Of a stretch of DNA of 64,000 nucleotides, positions 45,998-54,980 are shown piece by piece. Numbering within the stretch: position 1 is the stretch's first letter; every line of letters starts with the position of its first letter. Made by a program: the position numbers and the translations under genes. The notes beneath the pieces were generated by a model. The model was given only the letters and a program-made list of their open reading frames with translations, had not been told where the DNA came from and did not search any database. The stretch comes from a virus: positions 1 to 64,000 of the IMG/VR virus record IMGVR_UViG_3300028837_000933. One strand, 5' to 3'.

Positions 45998-47380
45998 TTA
46001 GTCCTCTTCGTCCTCTACGTCCTCGTCATCGTCCTCGGGTTCTTCTGCGGCCCAGCCTACCCGTGGCATCCGGATCGGCTGGTTCAGTCGGCCTATCTCA
46101 TCGGGTAGGCCCACTCCCATCTCAGCGGCTTCCTGCTCGATACGGTCGATCTCCGCAGTTGGATCGAAATCCGGGATGAATCGGGCCAGCACGCGCAAGG
46201 ATGTCTCCAGAGATAGCATATTCTGCGCACGCAGCGTTTGGAGTGCTATACTCACCTCCCGCAACACACGGGCGGAAATGGTCTTCTTCGTGCCCCATTC
46301 CAGTTCGTACGGATAGGACTCGTACCAAATGCCCGAAAGCAGCCACTGCCTTTGGAGCAAGGGCACCACAATCTCAGCGCCCATCCATGAGGACAGCGAC
46401 TCGAGAGCGGAATGATACTCGTCCGTCTGTTCCTGCAAGATGTCACGGTTGAGATCCTCGCCATACGCCATGAGACCCATAGGCACGGGGCTTGACAGCC
46501 ACCATGTCGAGATATGGTGACGGACATCTCCAATCTCGCCTAGGCTGGCATCTCCTTGCACAGCCGTAATAGAGCCCTTGTGTGGAGTGAAGAAGTCAGC
46601 TACGGCAGCAAACGAGTCCTGCAAGATCGATTTGTTCCGCTGGCGGTACTCTTCGATCTGCGTGTCACTGGCGCCCTCCAGTACGTGAAGATAGCGCATC
46701 CCTGCCCGTACCTTCCGTCTGATGGCGATGTCCAGTTCGCCCTCCCGCACTCGCTTCCATGGCCCGGTGGCCGTGGAAAACATCGGCGTACCATAGCGGT
46801 TGCCCTCATCGTGGTTGGCGCGGGCATGGACAATCTGCCAGCTGCTGAACCAGATCGAGTCCTCGTTAGGCCCCAGTGACATCCAGGCATTGGCATCCCA
46901 CCAGTAAGCCATTTCGGGATCGTCAAACTTGTCGAACTCGTTACTGGCTCGGTGCATCTCCAGAGTCGGCTTGCGACTTATCTCCCGGATAAGGTTGTCG
47001 GCAGATACGCCCACTTCAAGGAACGAGTCGCCGTCCCTCTCCGTGAGTCGATACCAGGGCGGCAAGGTAGTATCGAGCTCCAACCTCTCGATGAGGGCTT
47101 GGCCCTCCTCCTCCATTTCGCTGTTGGTTGGCACCGACACTCTAAGCCCGCCCTTTGTGATGTCCCTCGAGACTTTGCGCAGAATCCCCGAGCAACGCGG
47201 GTCTTCATCGTACATCTGCCTACACACGCGAACTGTATTGCTCCGGTCCTGTTCCGCCTGCAAACGCGAATACAGTTCATCGTGCCGCACGGGTTGCGCG
47301 TGGGCATCTATGGTTGTCTCGGGGTCGTCATCCGATTGCCTACGCCGGAAGAAGGCTGCGATTCGGTCCGTTAGCGCCAT
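45998..47380 (-). CDS. Portal protein
   Basis: A 460-residue protein forming the dodecameric DNA gate of the head. Typical portal features are the N-terminal 'NTVRVCRQMYDEDPRCSGILRKVSRDI', the middle 'LEMHRASNEFDKFD' and 'SIWFSSWQIVHARANHDEGNRYGTPMF', and the stem and wing helices 'AIRRKVRAGMRYLHVLEGAS' and 'ILQEQTDEYHSALESL'. The acidic C-terminal tail (EEPEDDDEDVEDEED) is seen in many portals. It is followed by the MuF-type gene, which confirms the assignment. It is separated from the major capsid gene by about 16 kb. Confidence 0.85.
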   Translation of the reverse strand: MALTDRIAAFFRRRQSDDDPETTIDAHAQPVRHDELYSRLQAEQDRSNTVRVCRQMYDEDPRCSGILRKVSRDITKGGLRVSVPTNSEMEEEGQALIERLELDTTLPPWYRLTERDGDSFLEVGVSADNLIREISRKPTLEMHRASNEFDKFDDPEMAYWWDANAWMSLGPNEDSIWFSSWQIVHARANHDEGNRYGTPMFSTATGPWKRVREGELDIAIRRKVRAGMRYLHVLEGASDTQIEEYRQRNKSILQDSFAAVADFFTPHKGSITAVQGDASLGEIGDVRHHISTWWLSSPVPMGLMAYGEDLNRDILQEQTDEYHSALESLSSWMGAEIVVPLLQRQWLLSGIWYESYPYELEWGTKKTISARVLREVSIALQTLRAQNMLSLETSLRVLARFIPDFDPTAEIDRIEQEAAEMGVGLPDEIGRLNQPIRMPRVGWAAEEPEDDDEDVEDEED

Positions 47381-47393
47381 ATCCTAGTCCCTC

Positions 47394-48077
47394 TTAGTAG
47401 AGGCCCTCCAACTCCCACGCTTCAAAGCTGTGGCCGAAGGCTCCTCCGTAACTCGTATCGCTGGTCATGTCCGCCTTGTACCTTTTTGTAAGGTGCTCGA
47501 TCTGTTCTCTCACCACCTTCACTGGGTCAGTGGTGTTCTCGCTGACTCCTTGAATGGTGTGCTTGGTGGCATCGGATGCCATCTGATTGGCGATGATGGT
47601 CAAGGCATACGCCTGGGCCATCTGTGAGAAGATTTCCTCATCAGCATCGGTGAGATTCGCATACACCAGATTGCTGTCAACAGTCGTTAGGACGTGAACA
47701 GACAGATACCTCACTTCCCGTTCACTCCAATCATACACCGGTTCCGGCTGGATGACAAGCGTCTGACCCTGGACCTCGAACCTCTCAGTCCAAGTATCGC
47801 CTATCGGGATTAGGCCCGTCTCGGTGACAAGAACCGTCCGACCCTCAACGAAGAACTCTTGCACCGTAAGCAACTTGAAAAAGTCGCTCGGCATGGCATA
47901 CTCCGCTGTGCCACTCACCACATCGATGGTCGTGGTCTTGAGCATCGGTCGGTCACGGCCATACTTGGCCACTGACCGTTTCACGCACAGTTCGTATTGT
48001 CCCTCATTCGGAACGCGCCCACGCTTCGGCACATCCAGCTTGAGCTGTGCAATCAGCGTTGCAAAATCTAGGCCCAT
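47394..48077 (-). CDS. Head-tail adaptor-like protein
   Basis: A 227-residue protein. 'VSGTAEYAMPSDFFKLLTVQEFFVEG' and 'FEVQGQTLVIQPEPVYDW' followed by a helical end with 'ADEEIFSQMAQAYALTIIANQMA' fit the layout of many phage head-tail connector or adaptor proteins (beta start, helical finish). It is directly upstream of the portal in transcription order. No single diagnostic motif was recognised, so this is family resemblance plus position. Confidence 0.6.
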   Translation of the reverse strand: MGLDFATLIAQLKLDVPKRGRVPNEGQYELCVKRSVAKYGRDRPMLKTTTIDVVSGTAEYAMPSDFFKLLTVQEFFVEGRTVLVTETGLIPIGDTWTERFEVQGQTLVIQPEPVYDWSEREVRYLSVHVLTTVDSNLVYANLTDADEEIFSQMAQAYALTIIANQMASDATKHTIQGVSENTTDPVKVVREQIEHLTKRYKADMTSDTSYGGAFGHSFEAWELEGLY

Positions 48078-48092
48078 GCTGCCCTCCCGTCA

Positions 48093-48509
48093 CTATTCGG
48101 ACGAATCCTCAGCCGGCTCGTCCTGCTTCTCTGCCTCTTTCTTTGCCGCCGCCCCTTGCGACCGCGTCGATCGACGTCGAGTGGCCTTCTTCGGCGGCTC
48201 TTCCTTGGTCTCCTCCGCTTCTGGCTCGGGTTCGGGTGGCGGCGTTGCCTTCTTGCGCGGCGCCCGTTTCCGCGGAGCTGGCTTGCGCTTGGGCTTGGGC
48301 TTCGGCGGTGGCTTCCAGCCGGGCGGCTTCTCCACAGGCTGTTCTTCAACGGTGGGCCAGAACCTTTCAAACAAGCCCGGATGGCTCACCGTTAGCCGCG
48401 CCTCTTGTCTCGGCGTGAACTGGTATAGATGGTTCGGATAGCGTAGGTAGCTGTTCACCACCATCGGCATTTGCCCAACGAATCGTACTGTTACCTTTTG
48501 CTCTGGCAT
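48093..48509 (-). CDS. Lys/Pro/Arg-rich protein with small N-terminal domain
   Basis: A 138-residue protein. ATG 48509 has AAGGAGG upstream. Residues 1-55 form a small domain ('KVTVRFVGQMPMVVNSYLRY', 'HLYQFTPRQEARL') with a beta start. The rest is disordered: tandem P-K/R runs such as PPPKPKPKRKPAPRKR, then PEPEPEAEETKEEP and RRRSTRSQG. Charged, Pro-rich tails bind DNA or other virion proteins. It lies between the glycosidase-like gene and the adaptor, in a position sometimes used for head proteins. Confidence 0.6.
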   Translation of the reverse strand: MPEQKVTVRFVGQMPMVVNSYLRYPNHLYQFTPRQEARLTVSHPGLFERFWPTVEEQPVEKPPGWKPPPKPKPKRKPAPRKRAPRKKATPPPEPEPEAEETKEEPPKKATRRRSTRSQGAAAKKEAEKQDEPAEDSSE

Positions 48510-48522
48510 CGTTTCCTCCTTC

Positions 48523-49776
48523 TCAGAAATCAACCATCGATGCTCGCGATGGCACGTCCCAGGTTTCAACGCGGTGACGGATAGCAATCACCTCTCGCTG
48601 TATCTCCGCTTTCGGGCTGTCCGGTTCATTTGGATCGATCAGCTGCGGCGGGTTGGCTGCGAGCAGCCCCGTCACAGGCTTACCGAAACCGTACTTGTCA
48701 TGGAAGCTCCCCCCAAACCAGCTGTCATCTTCCCAGCCGCCCGTGCCGCCCATCCAGGAGTTCGCCAGCAGCCACGGCGTGAGAGCGAACATCCCGTGGT
48801 CAGTGCCCTCAAACATGGCATAGGTCTTTTCAGCCACCTTGATGGGTGTGGTCTGCGGCCACCTATCATCGATGTCATCCCCTGTGCCCGGCCTGTCCCG
48901 CGGGACCCAGCCGCCTTCCGTCATGCACAACGGGATGTCACAGCCCAGAATCTCCTGGGCATAGTACCTCACATTCCGCCAGGCGCCAAAGCAAGTACTG
49001 TCATCCAGAAACGTCTTGTCCGGGTCGGCTAGGTGCGTGCGATACCTATTCATGCGGTCCAGCGGCACATCGTTGAAGGCTGGGTTGTCGTAGTAGTCGT
49101 CAAGCGCGTCTCTCAGCCCATCCTGAGTCATCGGCCAGCCGTGTAGGCTTACGCCGTCCTCTGGATAGTCTTGCGGGCGAGCCTTCCCGTAGAAATGGCC
49201 CGTGAAGCACGCCAAGCCTTCTTCCCACATCCAGCGCAGATCCCGCATCTCATTGAAGAACCATGGCCACTCACCCAGCGGGTCTGGGAAGCCCGGTATC
49301 CCACCGTGTTTCAGGATCAGTTGCGATGACGCTTTCCAGCGCTCCATGAAGTGCTCGGCGGCATTGTCAGGCGCCGTGTCCTGCCTCCATTCCCGGTCAT
49401 CGAAGATTTCGTTTCCATCGATGACAATCGGCCTCATCTGGTAACGCTTGAAGATCGGCACTACTTCCTGGACGAACGCCTCGTTCCGAAACCATCCATT
49501 CAGCACATCAAAGTCGCGGAAGACGGGCACCATCTGGTTCTGGAGTACCCATTCGGCGGCTGTCAGCCCATCGAACTCTTCGAGCGCTGACATCCCGCTC
49601 GTACCCATCAGTACCCACGTGATGTGCATCGCCCTGAGACGCGGCAGCCACTGGCTCCGCTTCTCTTCGTCTCCCAGCCAGCCCCAGTGATACGGGCTGG
49701 CCAGCAGATGCACGCCGCGGTTGCTGTGTGGCCAAGGCGGCTTGCAGCCTACTGGGTAGAGGATCTCAGATGGCAT
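48523..49776 (-). CDS. Glycoside hydrolase-like TIM-barrel protein in the virion operon
   Basis: A 417-residue protein from ATG 49776 (GGAGG upstream); about 46 upstream in-frame codons lack a good start. 'IVIDGNEIFD' supplies a candidate acid/base E123 and 'PLCMTEGGWVP' a candidate nucleophile E287, the arrangement of clan-A glycosidases. It resembles in layout the proteins at 7396 and 13630, so the window has three such barrels. As part of the virion operon it may be a tail- or head-associated enzyme that cuts the host's surface glycans. It overlaps nothing and has no signal peptide. Activity has not been established. Confidence 0.7.
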   Translation of the reverse strand: MPSEILYPVGCKPPWPHSNRGVHLLASPYHWGWLGDEEKRSQWLPRLRAMHITWVLMGTSGMSALEEFDGLTAAEWVLQNQMVPVFRDFDVLNGWFRNEAFVQEVVPIFKRYQMRPIVIDGNEIFDDREWRQDTAPDNAAEHFMERWKASSQLILKHGGIPGFPDPLGEWPWFFNEMRDLRWMWEEGLACFTGHFYGKARPQDYPEDGVSLHGWPMTQDGLRDALDDYYDNPAFNDVPLDRMNRYRTHLADPDKTFLDDSTCFGAWRNVRYYAQEILGCDIPLCMTEGGWVPRDRPGTGDDIDDRWPQTTPIKVAEKTYAMFEGTDHGMFALTPWLLANSWMGGTGGWEDDSWFGGSFHDKYGFGKPVTGLLAANPPQLIDPNEPDSPKAEIQREVIAIRHRVETWDVPSRASMVDF

Positions 49777-49780
49777 ACCC

Positions 49781-51019
49781 TCAGTCCTCCAGCAGTTCGA
49801 TGATGCGATCCAGCCTCGCGAGAATGTCGGTGGTCGCCTGTTCTCCAAGAATCTTGCCGCCCTCGAGCTTGGCTGCAAGGGCCGCCAGCGTTGCCTGCAT
49901 CGCGCCAAAGTCACGCCTCATGGCCTCTATGGCCACCGCGCAGTCGCACTCGCCCGGCTCCGGTTCGGGATCAGGGTCTGGGTCAGGGTCTGGGTCAGCC
50001 TCCCTTTCCACGAAGGCTAGGTTGAACCAGCGGTCGCCAAACTCTTCGCCATCGGCAGCCTCTACCCAACCAGTTACGGCCACATCGGAATGGCCAGACG
50101 GCTCTCTGCGAATCCACACACGCACGGGCGGCTGGCTGCCTAGCGCGTACTTCCAGAGGTCGTCCATTCTAAAGCAGGCCACCCCGGACGGATCGGTTTC
50201 CACCGTCACTTTCTCACCTGTGTTCATGTACTTGGCTCTTACCTGGATACCAGGAATCCCCACGCAGTCCTGGCCCTGAACCAGCACCGTAAGCGGATAC
50301 GGCTTCTGGTGTCCATTCGCCTCCATGGCCAGCACCTCTGACACCTTGAAGCGGCTTTCTGACTGCGGCTCCACTTCAAACCGCCCAAACTGGTCATTCT
50401 GCCACTCGTGCGTTTTCTCCTCGCCGGCAAAGCCAGACACTCGGTAGTCCTGGTACTCTGGCGGGTCGGGATCTGGGTCGGGATCTGGATCTGGCTCGGT
50501 GGTCCATGCGTATCTGATCATAAAGTGCCTGTGGTTGGTATCAACAAGCATCCCAATTCCGTTGATCACCTCGCAACGCACGCCGCACAGCCAGATCGTA
50601 TGCGGTCCATACGCTGGATCATCATCGTCTCGTTCTGGATGGCTTGGACTGTAGTAGTACGAGCCCCCTCCCCACGTGAAGTGACAATGCCCCTCGTGGT
50701 TGGACCCGTCTAGGTCCGCTCGTGGCTCAATCTCGGTTTCGGGCGGGAGCCCATCCAGTGGCAGATGCTCCGGCCCCCGCAGCGGTGCGCCTTCCCAGTA
50801 TTGGGCAGCGGTGATCTCGTTCTCTGCTGCGCCGTCAACGATGACCTCAACCCCGGACCACGAATTGTATCCCGAGTCTTCCAGCGAGATAATGCGGTAG
50901 CCCTCACCGCCTCCAGGGATCGGGAAAATCTCGAACTCTCCGAACACTGACCGGAACTTGGCCTCAGTGACTTCCTGGATTGCCTGGTGGCCGTCATGGC
51001 CCTTCAGCATAAACTTCAT
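49781..51019 (-). CDS. Virion-operon protein with (DP)n linkers
   Basis: A 412-residue protein from ATG 51019. Domain 1 (about 1-165) is beta-rich. It is joined by an Asp-Pro linker (TTEPDPDPDPDPDPP) to domain 2 (about 185-335), and by a second linker (EADPDPDPDPDPEPEP) to a C-terminal helical coil (MRRDFGAMQATLAALAAKLEGG). Domain 2 contains 'YPLTVLVQGQDCVGIPGIQVRA' and 'GVACFRM', resembling the carboxypeptidase-regulatory or CNA-type beta sandwiches that occur in virion decoration proteins. The DNA encoding the linkers is a short-period repeat, so its length could vary. It is likely a fiber or surface component. Confidence 0.65.
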   Translation of the reverse strand: MKFMLKGHDGHQAIQEVTEAKFRSVFGEFEIFPIPGGGEGYRIISLEDSGYNSWSGVEVIVDGAAENEITAAQYWEGAPLRGPEHLPLDGLPPETEIEPRADLDGSNHEGHCHFTWGGGSYYYSPSHPERDDDDPAYGPHTIWLCGVRCEVINGIGMLVDTNHRHFMIRYAWTTEPDPDPDPDPDPPEYQDYRVSGFAGEEKTHEWQNDQFGRFEVEPQSESRFKVSEVLAMEANGHQKPYPLTVLVQGQDCVGIPGIQVRAKYMNTGEKVTVETDPSGVACFRMDDLWKYALGSQPPVRVWIRREPSGHSDVAVTGWVEAADGEEFGDRWFNLAFVEREADPDPDPDPDPEPEPGECDCAVAIEAMRRDFGAMQATLAALAAKLEGGKILGEQATTDILARLDRIIELLED

Positions 51020-51105
51020 TTCAGCTCCCTCCTTGCCTTTCCCATGGGAAACGCATAAACCCCACGCTGCACGTCCCAACGGTTGGTCTTGTTGTTCTTC
51101 CTCAT
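51016..51105 (-). CDS. Very small basic peptide gene
   Basis: A 29-residue open frame in the gap between the winged-helix gene and the (DP)n gene. ATG 51105 follows a weak AGGAACAG; the TGA overlaps the next ATG (ATGA). The peptide is basic (MRKNNKTNRWDVQRGVYAF, then PMGKARRELK). Coupling-type overlap favours use, but the size and weak ribosome site leave it uncertain. Confidence 0.4.
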   Translation of the reverse strand: MRKNNKTNRWDVQRGVYAFPMGKARRELK

Positions 51106-51121
51106 GGTTCTGTTCCTGTTC

Positions 51122-51454
51122 TTACCCTTGCTGTTCCTCTTGGCCCTGGTCTTGTTGTTCATCGGGCGGCGGGAGCAAGCGGTACGCATCAACTTTCATC
51201 GTTCGCCGGCTGCCCAGCACCTTGATGCTCTTTTTCACCTGCTGTAGCCTATCCTGCTCATCGTACCAGTGAAGTTCCTCCCTTACCCTATCAACGCTCA
51301 TTTCCAGTCTCTTCGAGAGTTCCTTTGTGGTGTAGATTCCATCCTTGTCTGGTTCAGCTGCCCCGGCTCTGCCTACCTCTATCTCATGCCTTCGACGAAT
51401 GTCGCCTAGTAAATCGACTACGGTGAAATCCGGTTCCACAGGGACTGCATCCAC
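51122..51454 (-). CDS. Winged helix-turn-helix protein
   Basis: A 110-residue protein. 'DGIYTTKELSKRLEMSVDRVREELHWYDEQDRL' in pieces gives helix-turn-helix then a wing strand 'QQVKKSIKVLGS'. The C-terminus is Gln/Glu-rich and polar. It overlaps the metallophosphoesterase gene by 37 bases, so the two are coupled. A DNA-binding protein in a late operon could be a late regulator; a structural use is less likely. The start is at the ATG in the end of the neighbouring gene. Confidence 0.65.
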   Translation of the reverse strand: MDAVPVEPDFTVVDLLGDIRRRHEIEVGRAGAAEPDKDGIYTTKELSKRLEMSVDRVREELHWYDEQDRLQQVKKSIKVLGSRRTMKVDAYRLLPPPDEQQDQGQEEQQG

Positions 51455-52314
51455 TTTTTCCTTCCTTTCGCTGCCTCAGTGTACGTCTCCCTTGCCAGTT
51501 TGGGATGCCGGAAGCGCAGCCAGTGGACATTGAAGGGCTGCCTCATGGTTCCCAATCGGTCGGGTAGCAGTTCGATGAGCACCATCCCCAGCCATTGGGT
51601 TAGGTATCGATTCGGCCACCGACTCGAGCGAGCAAAAGACGTCTGGAGTTGCATCGGAGGCAGAGCCAACGCACACCGTCCATCCACTTCGATGAAGCTA
51701 CCTAGGTGAGCGTGCGCCCGGATGATGATGTGCGGCATCGACTTGAGTTCCGTCACCTGCCACGCGAACCGTATCTCGCGCTCGAGTGGCATGGTGCGGT
51801 TCACGATGGTAACGCTCTGGTGATGCCCTACATCGGCTATGATGCCCTCGATGTTCAATTCCGGCAACCATTCCCAGGTGTGCCGGCCAAACGGATCGGG
51901 CGTGGCGCCTAGCTGCTGAGCTACCCACTCTTCAGCCTCGCCATTGGGGCCAACGTGATACCCTGACCCCCGAAACACATAGACTACATCAGCCATGTTA
52001 GCAAACGGCTCGATGATCTGATACGCCGCTTCGGCCTGATAGGTCGTGTCCCTCTCTATGATGTACTCGCCATCGTCCTTCTTTTGCTTTCCATCCACAG
52101 AGTCGCCCACCACACCGAGAACGTGGAGGGTTCCGCCCGTAATACGACGAACGGCATCCTCAATGATTTTCGTGTTGGCCAGCACGTATTGCTGTCCCTT
52201 GTTGAGATTCAGAGTCACGCCATTGGACCCAACCATTCCGGGAGGCCAGATGGAAAACGCGCTCCCGAGATGTAGGTCAGACATCCATAACGACCACAGC
52301 CTCCTTTCGCTCAT
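51418..52314 (-). CDS. Calcineurin-like metallophosphoesterase
   Basis: A 298-residue enzyme. Metal-site motifs are SDLHLGS (D13, H15), VVGDSVDG (D71), a divergent GSGYH at 116-120 where most relatives have GN(H/D), HHQS (H164-165) and RAHAH (H201, H203). Two-metal phosphodiesterases of this fold cut phosphate esters in DNA, RNA or small molecules. The altered third motif may change activity. It follows the fibre genes and overlaps the winged-helix gene by 37 bases. Substrate candidates in a phage include nucleic acid ends or signalling nucleotides. The start at 52314 is preceded by AAGGTGG; ATG 52284 is an alternative. Confidence 0.75.
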   Translation of the reverse strand: MSERRLWSLWMSDLHLGSAFSIWPPGMVGSNGVTLNLNKGQQYVLANTKIIEDAVRRITGGTLHVLGVVGDSVDGKQKKDDGEYIIERDTTYQAEAAYQIIEPFANMADVVYVFRGSGYHVGPNGEAEEWVAQQLGATPDPFGRHTWEWLPELNIEGIIADVGHHQSVTIVNRTMPLEREIRFAWQVTELKSMPHIIIRAHAHLGSFIEVDGRCALALPPMQLQTSFARSSRWPNRYLTQWLGMVLIELLPDRLGTMRQPFNVHWLRFRHPKLARETYTEAAKGRKKWMQSLWNRISP

Positions 52315-52315
52315 A

Positions 52316-53605
52316 TCAGTCAGCCACCTTTACTGCCGCGTAGTAAAACGGAGCGCTCGATGTAGCGGTAGTGATATAGCAGTTCAAGGTAAATCCATCC
52401 TCATCCATCGACTTGAATGAAAACGCTTGCTGTGAAACACCTGCTGGCGACATTATCTGGAAACATCTGTTAGTATGAGCGATCCTGGAACCAACCGATG
52501 GTCCTATGCCATTACTCCCGGCAGCATTAGTAGCGAATTGATTACCATTCGCATCCATGAATCCGAGGCCCATCTGCCCTTGACCGTTCCAGTGTATATC
52601 ACGAGCACCGTAATGACCTCCGAAGATCACAAAGTCCGGTTGGAATCCGACACCAGTTACTTGCCATGTACTTGGGAAACCACCGCCGGTGGACCAAACG
52701 GCTCCCTTGATATTCGCTGGTCCGCCGTCAAGACAGAGCGCATGATAACCGTAGGCGTAACCAGGGCTTATTGTCTCATTGATGGTAAATCCATCACTGT
52801 CAAGCGTATTGCAGTTGATAAGTGCTCTCGTACCAGGAGCTGGAGTAGGACTGGCCATACACGCAAATGACCATGTGGAATTGCGGCTGTTCCCTCTCGG
52901 ACCCCACGGACTAACCTGGTGATTGTTGCACTCTGAAACAGACCAATGGCCACCGCTACCGGCCTCAAAACCGACTGAAGCGTACATCGTTGTTCGTGTA
53001 CCAGTGGTAGAATTGTAGATGCCACCACCTAGGTTGAGCAGGATGTTTTCTGGCTGGAATCCAACACCCGTGATCCCAAGGGTGCCTACACTCCCGCGGG
53101 ATAGATACTGTTTTATGAATCTCTCTGCTATATCCGAGCTTCTAAACGCTAGGTAGCCAAAGTATTCGTTGTTGCCACTTATAGTGTCCCAAGTGATAGT
53201 GAAACCATTATTATCGAAGGACTTGATCTTGCCGCGGCTACGGTTTGTACCATCCCAGTAGAATGTGTAGAAGCAATAAGTAGCAGTTAGGCCAGCTCGC
53301 GAGTCCGCCGCTCCTATTGCAGCACCATGCTCAAAGGACCATGACTGCCCAGATTGATAGATTGTCTCACTCGTACTACGACAAGCCATGCCTATTGAGT
53401 TGACATGGTGATTCACAGCAGAGCCAAGTGTAGACACGGCGCTACCAATACACAGGATAACCTGCGGTTTGAATCCAAGAGTTGATATGGCCTGGTCGCC
53501 AGTCGAGGACGGTTCCTGGAAGCTACCGACCTCAACCTGCCCGCCGCCAGCAGCTTCTTCCTCGGCGTACAGTAGTGCCCGTCTAGGACCTGTCAGTAGT
53601 GGCAT
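52316..53605 (-). CDS. Tail fibre/surface protein with TGPRRALL N-terminal tag
   Basis: A 429-residue protein starting MPLLTGPRRALL, an N-terminal tag nearly the same as in the next protein (MPLRTGPRRALL). The body has several copies of a beta unit with 'GFKPQVILCIGS', 'GVGFQPENILLNLGG' and 'GVGFQPDFVIFGGH', a phage and environmental repeat known from tail-fibre-like proteins. The sequence is rich in Ser, Thr, Gly and Asn. The shared tag probably anchors both fibres to the same virion site. AAGGAACG precedes the ATG. Confidence 0.7.
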   Translation of the reverse strand: MPLLTGPRRALLYAEEEAAGGGQVEVGSFQEPSSTGDQAISTLGFKPQVILCIGSAVSTLGSAVNHHVNSIGMACRSTSETIYQSGQSWSFEHGAAIGAADSRAGLTATYCFYTFYWDGTNRSRGKIKSFDNNGFTITWDTISGNNEYFGYLAFRSSDIAERFIKQYLSRGSVGTLGITGVGFQPENILLNLGGGIYNSTTGTRTTMYASVGFEAGSGGHWSVSECNNHQVSPWGPRGNSRNSTWSFACMASPTPAPGTRALINCNTLDSDGFTINETISPGYAYGYHALCLDGGPANIKGAVWSTGGGFPSTWQVTGVGFQPDFVIFGGHYGARDIHWNGQGQMGLGFMDANGNQFATNAAGSNGIGPSVGSRIAHTNRCFQIMSPAGVSQQAFSFKSMDEDGFTLNCYITTATSSAPFYYAAVKVAD

Positions 53606-53640
53606 CGTTCCTTCGCGTTTCACTCTTCATGTCGCTTTGC

Positions 53641-54975
53641 TCAACCGTGAATCAAGTGCATGGCCAACTCTGGGCCGTAGTTTCCATTGGTCAGCATGTT
53701 CATCTGCGAACCAGCGCTCTGGTACGTCCACGCCTCTATGTACTGGCCCGCTGTCATTTCGTACTGTGTGGCGAGCGCACCATACCCGTAGCCGGCAGGC
53801 GTTGTGTCGAGTTGTGAGATGACAGTAGAGCCCCCGAGCCTTATCTGGTATCGCCGGAGCCCGGTCAGCACATAGGCCCAGTGACCGGAAAAAGTGATGA
53901 TGTACGTGCCATCATAAGGCGCATACATGCGACTGTTGTTGGTGGCTGTATCATGGAAGGGAGCGGCAGCCCAATCCCATCTCTCGCTGTTGAGTTCGAC
54001 AGGTTCCCAAGAATTATGCTGTACGGCCTGCTGTGCATTGTGGTACGCCCTGCATCCAACATTCCCCAGCTTCTCCATCATAAAGGCTGGAGTAGCATAA
54101 CCTATGGACATGACTAGAGGATTGCCGGGGCCAGATGTCTCCATGTTCATCAGTTCCACATAGTCGCCAACACCCAGATAGTAGATCGTGGGCACAGAGA
54201 ATGTGGTGGCATCCCAATAGGCGGCCGGCTGATGGTGTACGGCCAGGAAGGTAGTACCATTCAGCCGAACCCCCAAGTAACGAGATGACCAATAATCGTT
54301 TTGAAACTCCGCATTCCCTATGACTAGGTAGAAGCCTGCCGTTTGCGCTGTCAACCTTGAATTGTTGGTTACTGGATCATGGATACCATCGGTGTCCCAT
54401 TCAGAGACATTGAGGGCAGTCGGTCCCCACACCCCCGCCCCAGCTGCCTGGTTACTTCCGTGCCACGCACCTGCACCGATGCCCCCCACGAGTTTCACGG
54501 CCGCAAACTCAGGCCCCTGCTGAGCCGTAGACTCGAGATCGATGTTCGTTGTAGCGTTCTGGAACACCTGATAATAGGCGTACTCATCTTGGGTGAAGGG
54601 ATAGATACGACTGAACTGCTGGCGTGAACAGTGTGATCCCCCCCTGGTTCGTAGCCTCGCAATCAGGGTAGGGTCGCCAGTTTGGATGTGCGAGTACCTA
54701 GTGTTGCTACTAACTTCCTCCCAGTCGTTGTTAGCCCAAAGGAAGTACCGACCAGTTTCGGGCATGGTCAGTCGGTGATTGTTCGTCACCAGATCGTGCA
54801 TGTTGTACGGATCTGTGCCACGCTCACTGTTGAGTGCAACGGTTGTCATCGTGTTTTTCACGATTTCAACAGTAGTGTCGTGATAGGCGCGGACATGCGG
54901 CACGGGAGGAAAAGCATAGTCCTCTTCCTCGCCGGGATCCAGCAATGCCCGCCTAGGCCCTGTGCGCAATGGCAC
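53641..54975 (-). CDS. Triple C1q-like tail fibre protein
   Basis: A 444-residue protein from GTG 54975. After the tag MPLRTGPRRALL come three C1q/TNF-like jelly-roll units near 25-105, 150-230 and 290-370, each with 'AYH...V..N...ALNSER......HD.VTNN.RLT....G.Y.I'. C1q-type modules form trimers, and in phages they occur as head or tail tip receptor-binding parts. The two neighbouring proteins with the same tag suggest that both bind the same base. The start codon is GTG with a modest ribosome site. Ligand unknown. Confidence 0.75.
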   Translation of the reverse strand: MPLRTGPRRALLDPGEEEDYAFPPVPHVRAYHDTTVEIVKNTMTTVALNSERGTDPYNMHDLVTNNHRLTMPETGRYFLWANNDWEEVSSNTRYSHIQTGDPTLIARLRTRGGSHCSRQQFSRIYPFTQDEYAYYQVFQNATTNIDLESTAQQGPEFAAVKLVGGIGAGAWHGSNQAAGAGVWGPTALNVSEWDTDGIHDPVTNNSRLTAQTAGFYLVIGNAEFQNDYWSSRYLGVRLNGTTFLAVHHQPAAYWDATTFSVPTIYYLGVGDYVELMNMETSGPGNPLVMSIGYATPAFMMEKLGNVGCRAYHNAQQAVQHNSWEPVELNSERWDWAAAPFHDTATNNSRMYAPYDGTYIITFSGHWAYVLTGLRRYQIRLGGSTVISQLDTTPAGYGYGALATQYEMTAGQYIEAWTYQSAGSQMNMLTNGNYGPELAMHLIHG

Positions 54976-54980
54976 GGTTT

